From the NCBI GenBank assembly GCA_017432225.1, contig JAFRJN010000014.1, positions 1-64,000 of the forward strand: a stretch of 64,000 nucleotides of DNA, given 5' to 3'. Below are positions 33,106 to 41,791 of the stretch, one piece after another. A program made the translations under genes and the position numbers. The stretch's first letter is position 1. Each line of letters starts with the position of its first letter. Source of the stretch: Candidatus Saccharimonadota bacterium. Its GTDB lineage: Bacteria > Patescibacteriota > Saccharimonadia > Saccharimonadales > Saccharimonadaceae. A model generated the notes under the pieces. That model searched no databases and was not told the origin of the DNA. It worked only from the letters and a program-made list of their open reading frames with translations.

Positions 33106-33808
33106 GCTAACTGACGATTTGACAAAAAAACATAAACGTGATATAATGGAGGTAGAAGCGTCGGAAGACGCGGGGGTTTCTGATTATAAAATTACTGGAA
33201 TGCGGGAGGGGGTGAGGAATCCCGAGCGGGTGAATGTGTATGTGAATAATAAATACGCGTTTTCGCTGGACATTTCGCAGGTGGTGGAGCTTGGGGTGAA
33301 GGTGGGGCGAGTGATCTCTAGTGCGGAGCTTGAAGAATTTAAAAAAGCTTCAGAGTTTGGGAAAATGTATCAGCGGGCTTTAGAGTGGGTGCTAATGAGG
33401 CCGAGAAGTACAAAGGAATGCCGAGATTATTTATATAAAAAAATATATGAGAAAAAATTGGATAAAAAATACATCGATTTGATTATCGAGAAGTTGCAGG
33501 CGAAGAAATATTTGGATGATCGTCGGTTTGCGGAATACTATGTGGAAAATCGGTTTGTAAAGAAGGGGGTGTCGGAAAAAAGGTTGAGGATGGAACTGAT
33601 GAAAAAAGGTGTGTCAAAGGATGTGGTTGATGAGGTTATGGCGGGGTCGGAGCGAAACGACAGAGAGGAGATTTTGAAAATTATTGTTAAGAAGCGCAAT
33701 AGATACGACGATGAGAAATTGGTTGCGTATCTGTGTCGGCAAGGATTTTCGTATCAGCTTTCGAAAGAGTTGGTGGAGGAGTCGTCGTCGGATTCGATGG
33801 ACGAGTGA
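33092..33808 (+). CDS. recX: regulatory protein RecX
   Basis: RecX controls RecA filament activity. The up to 238-residue product has three-helix repeats (ALEWVLMRPRSTKECRDYL, LQAKKYLDDRRFAEYYVENR, GFSYQLSKELVEE). The conserved part begins at ITGMREGVRNPERVNVYV, so ATG 33092 gives an unusually long N-terminus; ATG 33146 is also possible, and a TATAAT at 33140 sits between the two. Downstream in the recA operon. Its last 55 bases overlap the 3' end of the convergent PRC-barrel gene. Confidence 0.85.
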   Translation: MDIYKLTDDLTKKHKRDIMEVEASEDAGVSDYKITGMREGVRNPERVNVYVNNKYAFSLDISQVVELGVKVGRVISSAELEEFKKASEFGKMYQRALEWVLMRPRSTKECRDYLYKKIYEKKLDKKYIDLIIEKLQAKKYLDDRRFAEYYVENRFVKKGVSEKRLRMELMKKGVSKDVVDEVMAGSERNDREEILKIIVKKRNRYDDEKLVAYLCRQGFSYQLSKELVEESSSDSMDE

Positions 33809-34368
33809 GCTGGCTCGGTTTTTCGGAACGGATTAACAAAATTTGGGACGAAATCTTCCTTTAGGGCACGCTCTTTGATCTTTTTTTCTTCGTCTTTGAC
33901 GATTATTCGATCATCGGTGACTTCGACGATTTCGCTTCTTGGAATGGTAAGTTCGGGGTCGAGGAAACTTTTGAGGGTCGGGCGCTTGACGATGATTTGC
34001 TGAACGCTGAAATTGTCGTTCGTGACGGTGTAGTCGATGATTTTGCCGAGATTAGTGCCTTTCTTCGTGACGACTTTGAGGCCGATGAGATCGAATCCGA
34101 GCTCGAGAACTTTGGCGATTTTGACGACATCGTCATCTTTGATAAACTCATCACGAGAGTCGATCACGAAGCCGAGTGGGGAATATTCGCGGATGGACTT
34201 TGCGTCTAGGATGTTGCCCCCGTCTTCGCCAACGGCGCCGACGGCACGAAAAGCGATGATTTTGAGATTGTCTGGGTCGATGATGGAATTTGCGACAGTA
34301 GCAATGCGGCCGGAGTCTTGGACGCTTAAAATTGGAAAATTTATCAAATTAGAATTTTTGATTAGCAT
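33754..34368 (-). CDS. PRC-barrel domain protein
   Basis: This 204-residue protein holds two PRC-barrel-like beta domains: residues ~10-80 (VQDSGRIATVANSIIDPDN) and ~85-150 (GLKVVTKKGTNLGKIIDYTV). A charged C-terminus rich in Ser/Asp/Glu follows. PRC barrels bind proteins or RNA (RimM, photosynthetic reaction-centre H subunit), and stand-alone tandem forms are common in Gram-positives with unknown role. The 3' end is read on both strands because recX overlaps it by 55 bp. I could not define a clear promoter. Confidence 0.75.
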   Translation of the reverse strand: MLIKNSNLINFPILSVQDSGRIATVANSIIDPDNLKIIAFRAVGAVGEDGGNILDAKSIREYSPLGFVIDSRDEFIKDDDVVKIAKVLELGFDLIGLKVVTKKGTNLGKIIDYTVTNDNFSVQQIIVKRPTLKSFLDPELTIPRSEIVEVTDDRIIVKDEEKKIKERALKEDFVPNFVNPFRKTEPAHSSIESDDDSSTNSFES

Positions 34369-34389
34369 ATATAACCATTAGAGCATATT

Positions 34390-34431
34390 GGGGCTTTCTT
34401 TGGGAAAGAAAGCCCCAACGAAAGAAACCAG
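34390..34431 (+). repeat. hairpin repeat, family B copy 1
   Basis: GGGGCTTTCTTT pairs with AAAGAAAGCCCC around a three-base loop (34390-34416), followed by the linker AACGAAAGAAACCAG (34417-34431). The same hairpin plus linker occurs at 56280-56321, where the fourth base pair is A:T instead of G:C. A related copy is at 48537. In each case a second, unique terminator hairpin follows. Confidence 0.8.
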
Positions 34432-34434
34432 TAT

Positions 34435-34509
34435 AAAAAAGAAAACAGGCACATGTCCTGATTTTCTTTTTTGATTAAAACTGTTTGACGCCTTTGGCGC
34501 CAAACAGTT
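34435..34509 (-). terminator. double terminator of rpsO
   Basis: On the minus strand the first hairpin (34509-34479) joins AACTGTTTGGCGCC and GGCGTCAAACAGTT across AAA, followed by TTAATC; the rpsO stop is inside its stem. A second hairpin (34472-34435), GAAAATCAGG with CCTGTTTTC, ends in TTTTTT. The second is symmetrical enough to work on the plus strand too, behind the family B hairpin. Confidence 0.8.
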
Positions 34510-34774
34510 ATTTCCTGAGGCCCAACTTAGCGACAGTTTTCTTATATAGCTCAAAATCGGTATCTTCAAGATATTTGAGGAGCTTTTTGCGCTTGCCTAC
34601 CATCTGGATTAGACCTCTTTTGGCCATAAAGTCATGTTTGTTATTCTTGACATGCTCGGTTACTTCTTTGATACGAGCGGTCAGAATAGCTACTTGAACT
34701 TCAGGAGAACCAACATCTGCCTTATTACGGGCAACGCTGGCAATAGCCTTGGTTTTATTCTCTTTTGTTATCAT
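34508..34774 (-). CDS. rpsO: 30S ribosomal protein uS15
   Basis: A primary 16S rRNA-binding protein of the platform. The 88 residues match the family's normal length: MITKENKTKAIASVARN, the helical GSPEVQVAILTARIKEVTEHV, NKHDFMAKRGLIQMVGKRKKLLKYL. The ATG at 34774 lies 12 bases after a minus-strand TATAAT, so the leader is at most a few bases. The upstream open frame is not used. The promoter is back-to-back with that of truB, a common rpsO neighbour. Confidence 0.97.
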   Translation of the reverse strand: MITKENKTKAIASVARNKADVGSPEVQVAILTARIKEVTEHVKNNKHDFMAKRGLIQMVGKRKKLLKYLEDTDFELYKKTVAKLGLRK

Positions 34775-34815
34775 AGTAGGTCTATTATAGCATAGATTTG
34801 TGGTATAATCAAGAG
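34775..34815. promoter_or_regulatory. divergent promoters of rpsO and truB
   Basis: The 41-bp spacer carries TATAAT on the minus strand (34791-34786, for rpsO) and TGGTATAAT on the plus strand (box 34804-34809, for truB). The truB box ends six bases before its GTG start. Confidence 0.8.
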
Positions 34816-35520
34816 GTGAATACATTTGATTCGGAAAATCAGATAATTTTGATAGATAAACCGGCGGGGTGTTCATCTTTTCACGCAGTGGCGAAGGTGA
34901 GGGGATTTTTGAAGCGTAAATTTGGACACAAAGTAAAAGTCGGGCATACGGGGACTTTAGATCCGTTTGCGACGGGGCTTCTGATTTTACTTTCGGGGAA
35001 ATGTACGAAAAAATCTAATGAATTCTTAAAATTGGATAAAGTGTATGAAACTACAATAAAATTGGGATATATTTCTGATACTGGTGACACAGAAGGAAAT
35101 ATTATTAAAAAAAGTGATAAAAATGTTGATATAAGTGAAATTGAGAAAGTTTTGGGCGATTTTACTGGGGAAATTGAGCAGAGGCCACCAAAGTTTTCGG
35201 CGATTAAAATTAACGGGCAGAGGGCATATAAACTAGCAAGGAAAGGGGTGGAATTTGAGGTGCCATCGCGAAAGGTGACGGTTTATAAGCTGGAGATTTT
35301 AGAATATAATTATCCGTTTTTGAAACTTCGTTGTTTTGTGTCGTCGGGGACGTATATTCGGACTTTAGCGGAAGATATTGGTGAGGTTTTAGGGGTGGGG
35401 GCGTACTGCGTGGAGCTTCGTCGAATCAAGGTGGGGGAGTATGATGTAAAAGATGCGCGGAAATTGGAGGAATTCGCGGGGGATTTTGAGAAAAATGGGA
35501 CAGAAAAAAGCCCCGAATAA
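34816..35520 (+). CDS. truB: tRNA pseudouridine(55) synthase
   Basis: TruB makes pseudouridine 55 in the T loop of tRNAs. The 234 residues include IDKPAGCSSFHAVAKVR, catalytic Asp in GHTGTLDPFATGLL, RPPKFSAIKINGQRAY and SSGTYIRTLAEDIG. The C-terminal PUA domain is absent or very short. I take GTG 34816 as start because TATAAT ends six bases before it; an ATG is not available nearby. The last codons and stop form the left arm of the terminator hairpin. Confidence 0.95.
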   Translation: MNTFDSENQIILIDKPAGCSSFHAVAKVRGFLKRKFGHKVKVGHTGTLDPFATGLLILLSGKCTKKSNEFLKLDKVYETTIKLGYISDTGDTEGNIIKKSDKNVDISEIEKVLGDFTGEIEQRPPKFSAIKINGQRAYKLARKGVEFEVPSRKVTVYKLEILEYNYPFLKLRCFVSSGTYIRTLAEDIGEVLGVGAYCVELRRIKVGEYDVKDARKLEEFAGDFEKNGTEKSPE

Positions 35521-35540
35521 AAATATTCAGGGCTTAAAAT
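35508..35540 (+). terminator. terminator overlapping the truB stop
   Basis: AAGCCCCGAAT and ATTCAGGGCTT pair (one mismatch) around AAAAAT. The TAA stop of truB lies at the loop edge (35518-35520), so coding sequence and terminator share bases. Confidence 0.7.
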
Positions 35541-35549
35541 ACGTGGAAG

Positions 35550-36272
35550 CTAGTTGCTTTCGGCCTTTTTTAGGGCACGAACCTTGTTTCTGAGGTTTAT
35601 GAACCTGCTTTCGAATTTGTCGCAACTTTCAGCGATGTCCAGTAGTTCGTCTTCGATCTCTTGAGGTTTTATCTCGTTTTTATAAATTAGATCATGATCG
35701 TGACTAGCCCATAGGTGCATAGTTTCTGAACGAATCTGGATTTCCACTGGTCGCATACGTGAACCGTTAAGCGGATCATAAATTCCTACTTGGCAATTCA
35801 AGTGAATGGATTTGTATCCGTTTTTCTTGGGTGACTCAATGTAGTCTTTAACAGATATTACGTTGATGTCAGGAATTTTGAAAATCATCTCTTTGATAAT
35901 ATTGACTTCATCGAGATATTTTGTGATAATTCTAATTCCTGCGACATCTCTTATGTTCTCGACTATACTCTCAAGTGTTAGGGCGTAACCGCGATCGCGA
36001 CATTTGCCCTTGACACTTTTGAATTTCTTGAGTCGATGTTCGATTCGGTCGAAGGGGTTGCCTTCATCCGAATGTTCAAAAGCTTTATTGAGTATGTTAA
36101 TACTCAGTAAGGCTTTGTCCATAGCTGATTCGCAGTCGGCGGCATAACGCTCATATTGATCCTCGAGTAAGTCGAGGTATTCTTCAGAAATATTTTGCTG
36201 ATCTTGAGGCTCGTTTATATCGCTCTCTTCTAGATCTACTGCTACGGTTGCATTAAACTTGGTTTCTTCCAT
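35550..36272 (-). CDS. small alarmone synthetase (RelA/SpoT synthetase domain)
   Basis: A 240-residue single-domain (p)ppGpp synthetase of the YjbM/YwaC type. The synthetase core is visible: RDVAGIRIITKYLDEV, VKDYIESPKKNGYKSIHL (G-loop region) and PVEIQIRSETMHLWASHDHDLIYK. There is no HD hydrolase, TGS or ACT domain. An acidic N-terminal 45 residues is extra. The start at 36272 has GGGGTG eight bases upstream; an in-frame start 11 codons earlier is less likely. This would give the cell a stringent-type starvation signal without full-length Rel, if none is encoded elsewhere. Confidence 0.9.
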   Translation of the reverse strand: MEETKFNATVAVDLEESDINEPQDQQNISEEYLDLLEDQYERYAADCESAMDKALLSINILNKAFEHSDEGNPFDRIEHRLKKFKSVKGKCRDRGYALTLESIVENIRDVAGIRIITKYLDEVNIIKEMIFKIPDINVISVKDYIESPKKNGYKSIHLNCQVGIYDPLNGSRMRPVEIQIRSETMHLWASHDHDLIYKNEIKPQEIEDELLDIAESCDKFESRFINLRNKVRALKKAESN

Positions 36273-36396
36273 TTTTTCACCCCCTGTGGATATTTTAAGA
36301 TACAAACAACAGTTCCATGTCTAATTATATCACACTTATGATAATTTGTCAATATTGAGTGGTGATTTTGGGGGTAAAAAATATCAAAAAGTATGG

Positions 36397-36502
36397 TATA
36401 ATAGGGGTAGAAAGTAAATTAATTTGAGGAAGACGGCAGAGACAGGGGCACTAATCTGTAGCGGTTCTATCTCTGATGTTTTCCTCTAGAGAAAGGATTT
36501 TT
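36397..36502 (+). promoter_or_regulatory. pnp promoter and folded leader
   Basis: TGGTATAAT (box 36397-36402) starts a leader in which GAGGAA (36426-36431) pairs with TTCCTC (36481-36486), CAGAGA (36437-36442) with TCTCTG (36470-36475), and ACAG with CTGT (36456-36459). This stacked hairpin lies just before GAAAGGA and the ATG. In E. coli and others the pnp leader hairpin is the site of autoregulation by PNPase, so the same is inferred here. Confidence 0.7.
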
Positions 36503-38680
36503 ATGGAAATTATAAACCCTAGTGGTAAAAAGACCGTACAGGTGTCGTGCGATTGGCTGGGACGGAAATTGACCATAGAGGTGAACAGAGTAGGATTTCG
36601 GTCGACTTCTTCGGTGTTGGTGACCTACGGTGACACTGTGGTACTGGGGTCGGTGGTAGTAGGGACGAAGCCGGTGGTGCAGGACTTTTTCCCGCTGTCG
36701 ATTGACTACGAAGAGAAGTTTTATGCGGCTGGAAAGATTTCTTCTTCGCGCTTTATCAAGAGAGAAGGCAAGCCGGCGGATGAGGCGGTGCTGGTCGGGC
36801 GGCTGATTGACCGGCCGATTCGACCCCTGTTTCCAAAGGGTTATCGGCAGGAAATCCAGGTAGTTTGTACCGTTTTGTCGATGGACCCTTCGTTTAGACC
36901 AGACTGTGTGGCGATGATCGCGGCATCGTCGGCGCTAATGAACGCGGGCGTGCCGTTTGACGGGCCGATTGCAGGGATTCGGATTGGTAGAATCGGGGGT
37001 GAGTTTAAGGGGTTCTTGAGCCCAGAAGAGCGGGAAATTTCGCCGCTTGATCTGGTGGTAGCCTGCAAAGATGGCAAGGTAGTGATGGTAGAAGCGGGGG
37101 CAAACGAAGTACCAGAGGATACGATCATCGAGGCGATGCACTGGGCAGTGGAAAAGGTCCAGCCGGTTTTGGATCTCCAGAGGCAGCTATCGAAACAGGT
37201 AAATGCACCAGAGCAGGAGTACGAGCTGGTTTTGCCATCTGATGAGGTGATTGAAGAAGTGGCAAAATGGACGGATGGTAAATTTGGCTCGAAAATTCGC
37301 GGAAATGTAATTGAGCGGGCGCAAATGCTAGATGACATGAAATACGAAATGCACGATGAATTTGCGCTGTCGAAGGGTGAGGGCGAGACTGACAATGAGA
37401 AGGTAGAATGGTACGATGAAAATCTGCGTGATGTATATGATCAGGCCTTTGAGCTGGCGGTGCACAAAGAGGTGCGTCGAGGAATTCTCGAAGAGGGCGT
37501 GCGCCCAGATGGGCGGAAACTGACTGAAGTTAGACCTCTGTCTTCGCAAGTGGGGATTTTGCCGAGAGTACACGGGTCGTCGCTGTTTACCCGTGGGGTG
37601 ACTCAAGCGATGAATATTGTGACGCTCGCGCCTTTGTCGTTTGCTCAAGAGGTGGATACAATGGAAGTGACCGGTGGAAAGCGGCGCTATATGCACCACT
37701 ACAACGCGCCATCTTATACGGTGGGCGAATGTGGACGGATGGGCTCGCCTGGGCGGCGTGAAATCGGCCACGGGTATTTGGCAGAGAGAGCTCTAATTCC
37801 GGTGCTTCCATCTGAGGAAGATTTCCCTTATGCTATTCGTTCGGTAACCGAGATTATGTCGCAAAACGGCTCGACTTCGATGGCGGCGACTTGTTCGTCT
37901 TGTATGGCGCTGATGGATGCGGGTGTGCCTTTGAAGCGCCCAGTATCAGGGGTCGCGATGGGGCTAATGGTAGATGTGCCGAAGGGTCAGCCGATTGAAG
38001 TGTCGGATATTGACAAAGCGTATGTACTAACTGATCTGATGGATGCAGAAGACTTTGCTGGTGATATGGACTTCAAGGTGACTGGTACGACTGAAGGGAT
38101 TACGGCACTTCAGATGGATATGAAAGTGCATGGTCTACCAGTGGAAATTCTCGAGAAGGCGATCAAGCAGAGCCATGAGGGTCGGATGTTTATTTTGAAA
38201 CATCTCACAGAGGTGATTTCGGAGCCGAGGAAGAAGATTTCGGATTTTGCACCGAGGATTGAAAAGGTTAAAATTTCAAAGGATAAGATTGGCGCGGTGA
38301 TCGGTAAAGGTGGTGAGATGATTAACAAAATTACTTCGGAAACTGGTGCGGGCGTAGATATCGAAGAGGATGGTCTAGTGACGATTTCGGGGACAAATGC
38401 GGAATCGATCCAAAAGGCGCTCGACTGGGTGAAGAGTCTGACCGAAGAGCCAGAAGTTGGGAAAATCTACAATGGTACGGTGGTGACGATTAAAGATTTT
38501 GGTGCGTTTGTGAATATCTTGCCTGGAGTAGATGGGATGGTGCATATTTCGCAAATCGTGGAAGGTAGAAGGCTAAAGTCGGTGGACGAAGTTCTCCATG
38601 TGGGAGATAAGGTCCGTGTGAGATTAGTGGCGATTGAAAAGGGGAAACTGTCGCTATCTATGATCGGCGTTGATAAATAA
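36503..38680 (+). CDS. pnp: polyribonucleotide nucleotidyltransferase
   Basis: A phosphorolytic 3'-5' exoribonuclease and RNA tailing enzyme, trimeric, central to mRNA turnover. The 725 residues carry two RNase PH domains (FYAAGKISSSRFIKREGKP, then VTGGKRRYMHHYNAPSYTVGE and SEIMSQNGSTSMA-type residues), a linker helix, a KH domain (KIGAVIGKGGEMINKI) and an S1 domain (GAFVNILPGVDGMVHISQI). The length is usual for the family. Its start follows the folded leader and GAAAGGA. lepA begins two bases past its stop. Confidence 0.97.
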   Translation: MEIINPSGKKTVQVSCDWLGRKLTIEVNRVGFRSTSSVLVTYGDTVVLGSVVVGTKPVVQDFFPLSIDYEEKFYAAGKISSSRFIKREGKPADEAVLVGRLIDRPIRPLFPKGYRQEIQVVCTVLSMDPSFRPDCVAMIAASSALMNAGVPFDGPIAGIRIGRIGGEFKGFLSPEEREISPLDLVVACKDGKVVMVEAGANEVPEDTIIEAMHWAVEKVQPVLDLQRQLSKQVNAPEQEYELVLPSDEVIEEVAKWTDGKFGSKIRGNVIERAQMLDDMKYEMHDEFALSKGEGETDNEKVEWYDENLRDVYDQAFELAVHKEVRRGILEEGVRPDGRKLTEVRPLSSQVGILPRVHGSSLFTRGVTQAMNIVTLAPLSFAQEVDTMEVTGGKRRYMHHYNAPSYTVGECGRMGSPGRREIGHGYLAERALIPVLPSEEDFPYAIRSVTEIMSQNGSTSMAATCSSCMALMDAGVPLKRPVSGVAMGLMVDVPKGQPIEVSDIDKAYVLTDLMDAEDFAGDMDFKVTGTTEGITALQMDMKVHGLPVEILEKAIKQSHEGRMFILKHLTEVISEPRKKISDFAPRIEKVKISKDKIGAVIGKGGEMINKITSETGAGVDIEEDGLVTISGTNAESIQKALDWVKSLTEEPEVGKIYNGTVVTIKDFGAFVNILPGVDGMVHISQIVEGRRLKSVDEVLHVGDKVRVRLVAIEKGKLSLSMIGVDK

Positions 38681-38681
38681 A

Positions 38682-40454
38682 ATGGAAAGAATTCGGAATT
38701 TTTGCATTATTGCGCATATTGACCATGGGAAGTCGACCATCGCGGATCGGATGATGGAGATTACTGGGACGGTGTCGAAACGCGAGATGAAAAGCCAGCT
38801 TCTTGATTCGATGGAGCTGGAGCGGGAAAAGGGCATCACGATCAAACTCGCACCGGTGACGATGCAGTGGAAGGGATATACTCTCAATCTGATTGATACG
38901 CCGGGGCACGTGGACTTTTCGTACGAAGTATCGAGAAGTCTGCAGGCGGTGGAAACTGCGGTCCTGGTGGTGGATGCGACGCAAGGAATTCAGGCGCAGA
39001 CGCTCGCCAATGTGTATCTGGCCCTAGAGCAAGATTTAAATATTATCCCGGTGATAAATAAAATTGATCTGCCGGCGGCGGATGTAGAAGGTGTGGCTGC
39101 GCAGATTGTCAATTTATTGGGTTGTAAGCGTGAGGATATTATTGAAGTTTCAGGAAAAACTGGTTTTAATATTGATAAAATTTTGGATAGATTGATTGAT
39201 CTTGATATTAAAATAAATACTGACACCAATGCTAAAACTCGGGCGCTGATATTTGACTCATATTTTGATGATTATCGAGGGGTGGTGCTGTATGTACGGG
39301 TTTTTGAGGGTGAAATTGATAAAAACTCGGAGATTTTGATGATGGCGGCGGAAACGAAAGGCTTGGCGATCGAGGTGGGGATTTTGACGCCAAAAATGAC
39401 GCCGAAAGATTCATTGAGGGCGGGTGAGATTGGCTACATTGTGACGAACCTCAAGACTACGCGTGAAGCGAAGGTTGGTGATACGGTGACGCTCGCAAAA
39501 AATTCGGCTACGGAAAGTTTGCCAGGGTACAAGAATGTGCTACCGTTTGTGTATGCGGGATTTTTTCCGGTGTCAAACGACCAGTATAAAGATTTGAAAG
39601 AAGCAATCGAGAAGCTATCTTTGTCGGATTCGGCGCTGCAGTCGCAGCCGGAAAATTCGCCGATTCTGGGATTTGGACTTCGGATCGGGTTTCTCGGGCT
39701 TCTGCACATGGATATTATCAAAGAACGCTTGGAGCGGGAATTTGGTTTAGATTTGATCGTGACGAACCCGTCGACGAATTATGAAGTGTTGCTAAATACC
39801 GGAGATTTGATTGAAATAAAATCAGCCTCGGAGCTTCCAGAACAGACGTCTATCGCGGAAATTTGCGAGCCGTGGGTGAAGGGCGAGATTATCGTGCCGC
39901 GCGAGATGATTGGAAATGTCCTCAATCTGATTAATGAAAAGCGTGGGCTGCAAACGAACTTGTCTTACATTGAAGAGCGGGCGGTGATTGATTTTGAAGC
40001 GCCGATGGCGAATCTTTTGACGGATTTTTATGACCAACTAAAATCGGTGACGAGTGGATACGCGTCGTTTAATTATGAGCTAAACGGTTACCAAGCGGAA
40101 GATTTGGTGAGAGTGGATTTCCTTGTAGCGGGGCAAAAGATGGATGCGCTCTCGGTGATGGCGCATCGGACGGAGGCGGATGCGATCGGGCGTGAGGTGA
40201 CGAAGAAACTCAAGGAAGTGATACCGCGGCAAAACTTTGAGGTGGCTCTCCAAGCGGCGATTGGTGCGAGGATTATCGCGCGGGAAACGATTGGTGCGTA
40301 TCGAAAAGACGTTTTGGTGAAAATTCATACAGGGGATAGGGATAGGAAAGCAAAACTTCTGGAGAAGCAAAAGAGAGGTAAGGCTAGGATGAAAAGGTTT
40401 GGGAAAATTGATATACCACCAGAAGCGTTTACCGTAATGTTAAAAAAGAATTAA
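38682..40454 (+). CDS. lepA: elongation factor 4 (back-translocase LepA)
   Basis: A translational GTPase that acts on stalled or mis-translocated ribosomes. 590 residues: G1 AHIDHGKST, G3 DTPGHVDF, G4 NKIDLP, domain II, and the LepA-specific C-terminal domain (KQKRGKARMKRFGKIDIPPEAF). Starts one base after the pnp TAA, so translation is coupled and they share the pnp leader. Confidence 0.97.
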   Translation: MERIRNFCIIAHIDHGKSTIADRMMEITGTVSKREMKSQLLDSMELEREKGITIKLAPVTMQWKGYTLNLIDTPGHVDFSYEVSRSLQAVETAVLVVDATQGIQAQTLANVYLALEQDLNIIPVINKIDLPAADVEGVAAQIVNLLGCKREDIIEVSGKTGFNIDKILDRLIDLDIKINTDTNAKTRALIFDSYFDDYRGVVLYVRVFEGEIDKNSEILMMAAETKGLAIEVGILTPKMTPKDSLRAGEIGYIVTNLKTTREAKVGDTVTLAKNSATESLPGYKNVLPFVYAGFFPVSNDQYKDLKEAIEKLSLSDSALQSQPENSPILGFGLRIGFLGLLHMDIIKERLEREFGLDLIVTNPSTNYEVLLNTGDLIEIKSASELPEQTSIAEICEPWVKGEIIVPREMIGNVLNLINEKRGLQTNLSYIEERAVIDFEAPMANLLTDFYDQLKSVTSGYASFNYELNGYQAEDLVRVDFLVAGQKMDALSVMAHRTEADAIGREVTKKLKEVIPRQNFEVALQAAIGARIIARETIGAYRKDVLVKIHTGDRDRKAKLLEKQKRGKARMKRFGKIDIPPEAFTVMLKKN

Positions 40455-40516
40455 TTTTTATATTTTTATTTTTTTGTGGTATAATGGTGTAAACATAAGC
40501 GGAGCATTTTCATTTC

Positions 40517-41731
40517 ATGAGAAGACGACGGGCGATTCCGATGCCTACGAGAGAAGAACGCGAGCGGGCGAAGCTCAAAGCGACCAGCGCGGATCCTTTG
40601 GTATGGGCGATGAAATCGGTGGACGAGAGGTTCCCGGACACTCGTGAGAAAGACGCCCAGACGATTAAAGCCGAGAATGAAGTTGAGGAAAAATTAGGCC
40701 CAGTGGAGACTGGTGACGAGGTGGTAGAGGTTGGAGCAAATGAGGATGCGAATTTTGCGGAAGAATTTGGAGATGATTTTGATGACGATTTTGACGATGA
40801 TGATGAGCTGCTCGACGATTCGGACATTTTGACTGAACCGGATGTGGAAGCGAGCGTAAAAATGATCAATAAAATTTCGGCTTTGAGGAAAAAAGATAAA
40901 GAGACAAAAGCCGAAGTGACTGCCCATGAGAAACCGACAGAAATTAAAGCAGAGGGGAAGCTGGCGATGCCACTTGATGATGGCGTAGTAACGATGGAAG
41001 TTACGCCAATGCGCCAAAATGTGAGTAATGTTCCTGTTTCCGAGGTTAGAAAGGCTTCAGAGGAGACGGTGGAGCCGGAAGCAAAAAGCCGGTTTGGTCT
41101 CAGAAAGATGGATGGGAAAAAGACGGACGAGAAGAAAGTAGACGACAAAAAGAAAATATTCCAGCCGAAGCTAATGAATTTAGATTTTAAACAGAAAAAG
41201 ATGATGATTGGGTTTGCGGTGCTGGTGATTGTAGCGGTGGCTGGCGTGTGCTTCGGGGTGATTGCGACGGTGAAGCAAAGTCAAGCGACGGAAGAATTGA
41301 AAAATCAAATTATTGCGGCGGAGAATTCGGGTGACGACGAAGAGACGACTGGCGAATACATCAATCTGAAAGATTGGGGCATAAAAATTAAGATAGTCGA
41401 GGGGCTAGACAACGTGAGCTATAATACCATCACGGATGATTATGCAGAAGTGCAGATTTGGGCCTCGAAACGAGATACAAGCGCGAATTACGTGCCAACT
41501 TTTGCTAAACAGACCAAGAATAGTAGCCCGCTCGGGACGATGGTGCGGGTGCCGCGATACGAGCGAGCGGCAGCGGGGAGACTAATTTGGTATGATGACT
41601 ACTACAATTATTATTATCAAGGGCCGTCGGGAGTGCCGAAAGTTTCGGAAGATGAGATGAGCTGGTGGGTAGAAAGTTATCTCCTCGTCAAAGAAATGTT
41701 GACGAACGCGGATAACTACACTTCGCTTTAA
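40517..41731 (+). CDS. single-pass membrane protein with acidic cytoplasmic domain
   Basis: The 404 residues begin with a basic patch (MRRRRAIPMP), then ~200 highly charged residues including the Asp run DDFDDDFDDDDELLDD. A Lys-rich stretch leads into one membrane helix (MMIGFAVLVIVAVAGVCFGVIA), then an outer domain of ~130 residues with Tyr/Trp clusters (WYDDYYNYYYQG). Family unknown. TGGTATAAT lies ~30 bases before the ATG, so it has a short real leader. It shares the inside-tail/helix/outside-domain plan of 8646 and 52558. Confidence 0.55.
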   Translation: MRRRRAIPMPTREERERAKLKATSADPLVWAMKSVDERFPDTREKDAQTIKAENEVEEKLGPVETGDEVVEVGANEDANFAEEFGDDFDDDFDDDDELLDDSDILTEPDVEASVKMINKISALRKKDKETKAEVTAHEKPTEIKAEGKLAMPLDDGVVTMEVTPMRQNVSNVPVSEVRKASEETVEPEAKSRFGLRKMDGKKTDEKKVDDKKKIFQPKLMNLDFKQKKMMIGFAVLVIVAVAGVCFGVIATVKQSQATEELKNQIIAAENSGDDEETTGEYINLKDWGIKIKIVEGLDNVSYNTITDDYAEVQIWASKRDTSANYVPTFAKQTKNSSPLGTMVRVPRYERAAAGRLIWYDDYYNYYYQGPSGVPKVSEDEMSWWVESYLLVKEMLTNADNYTSL

Positions 41732-41791
41732 ATTTTCTTTTTAGTTTATGACAAATCGCTACGCAATTTGGATTTATGATATAATAAGATT

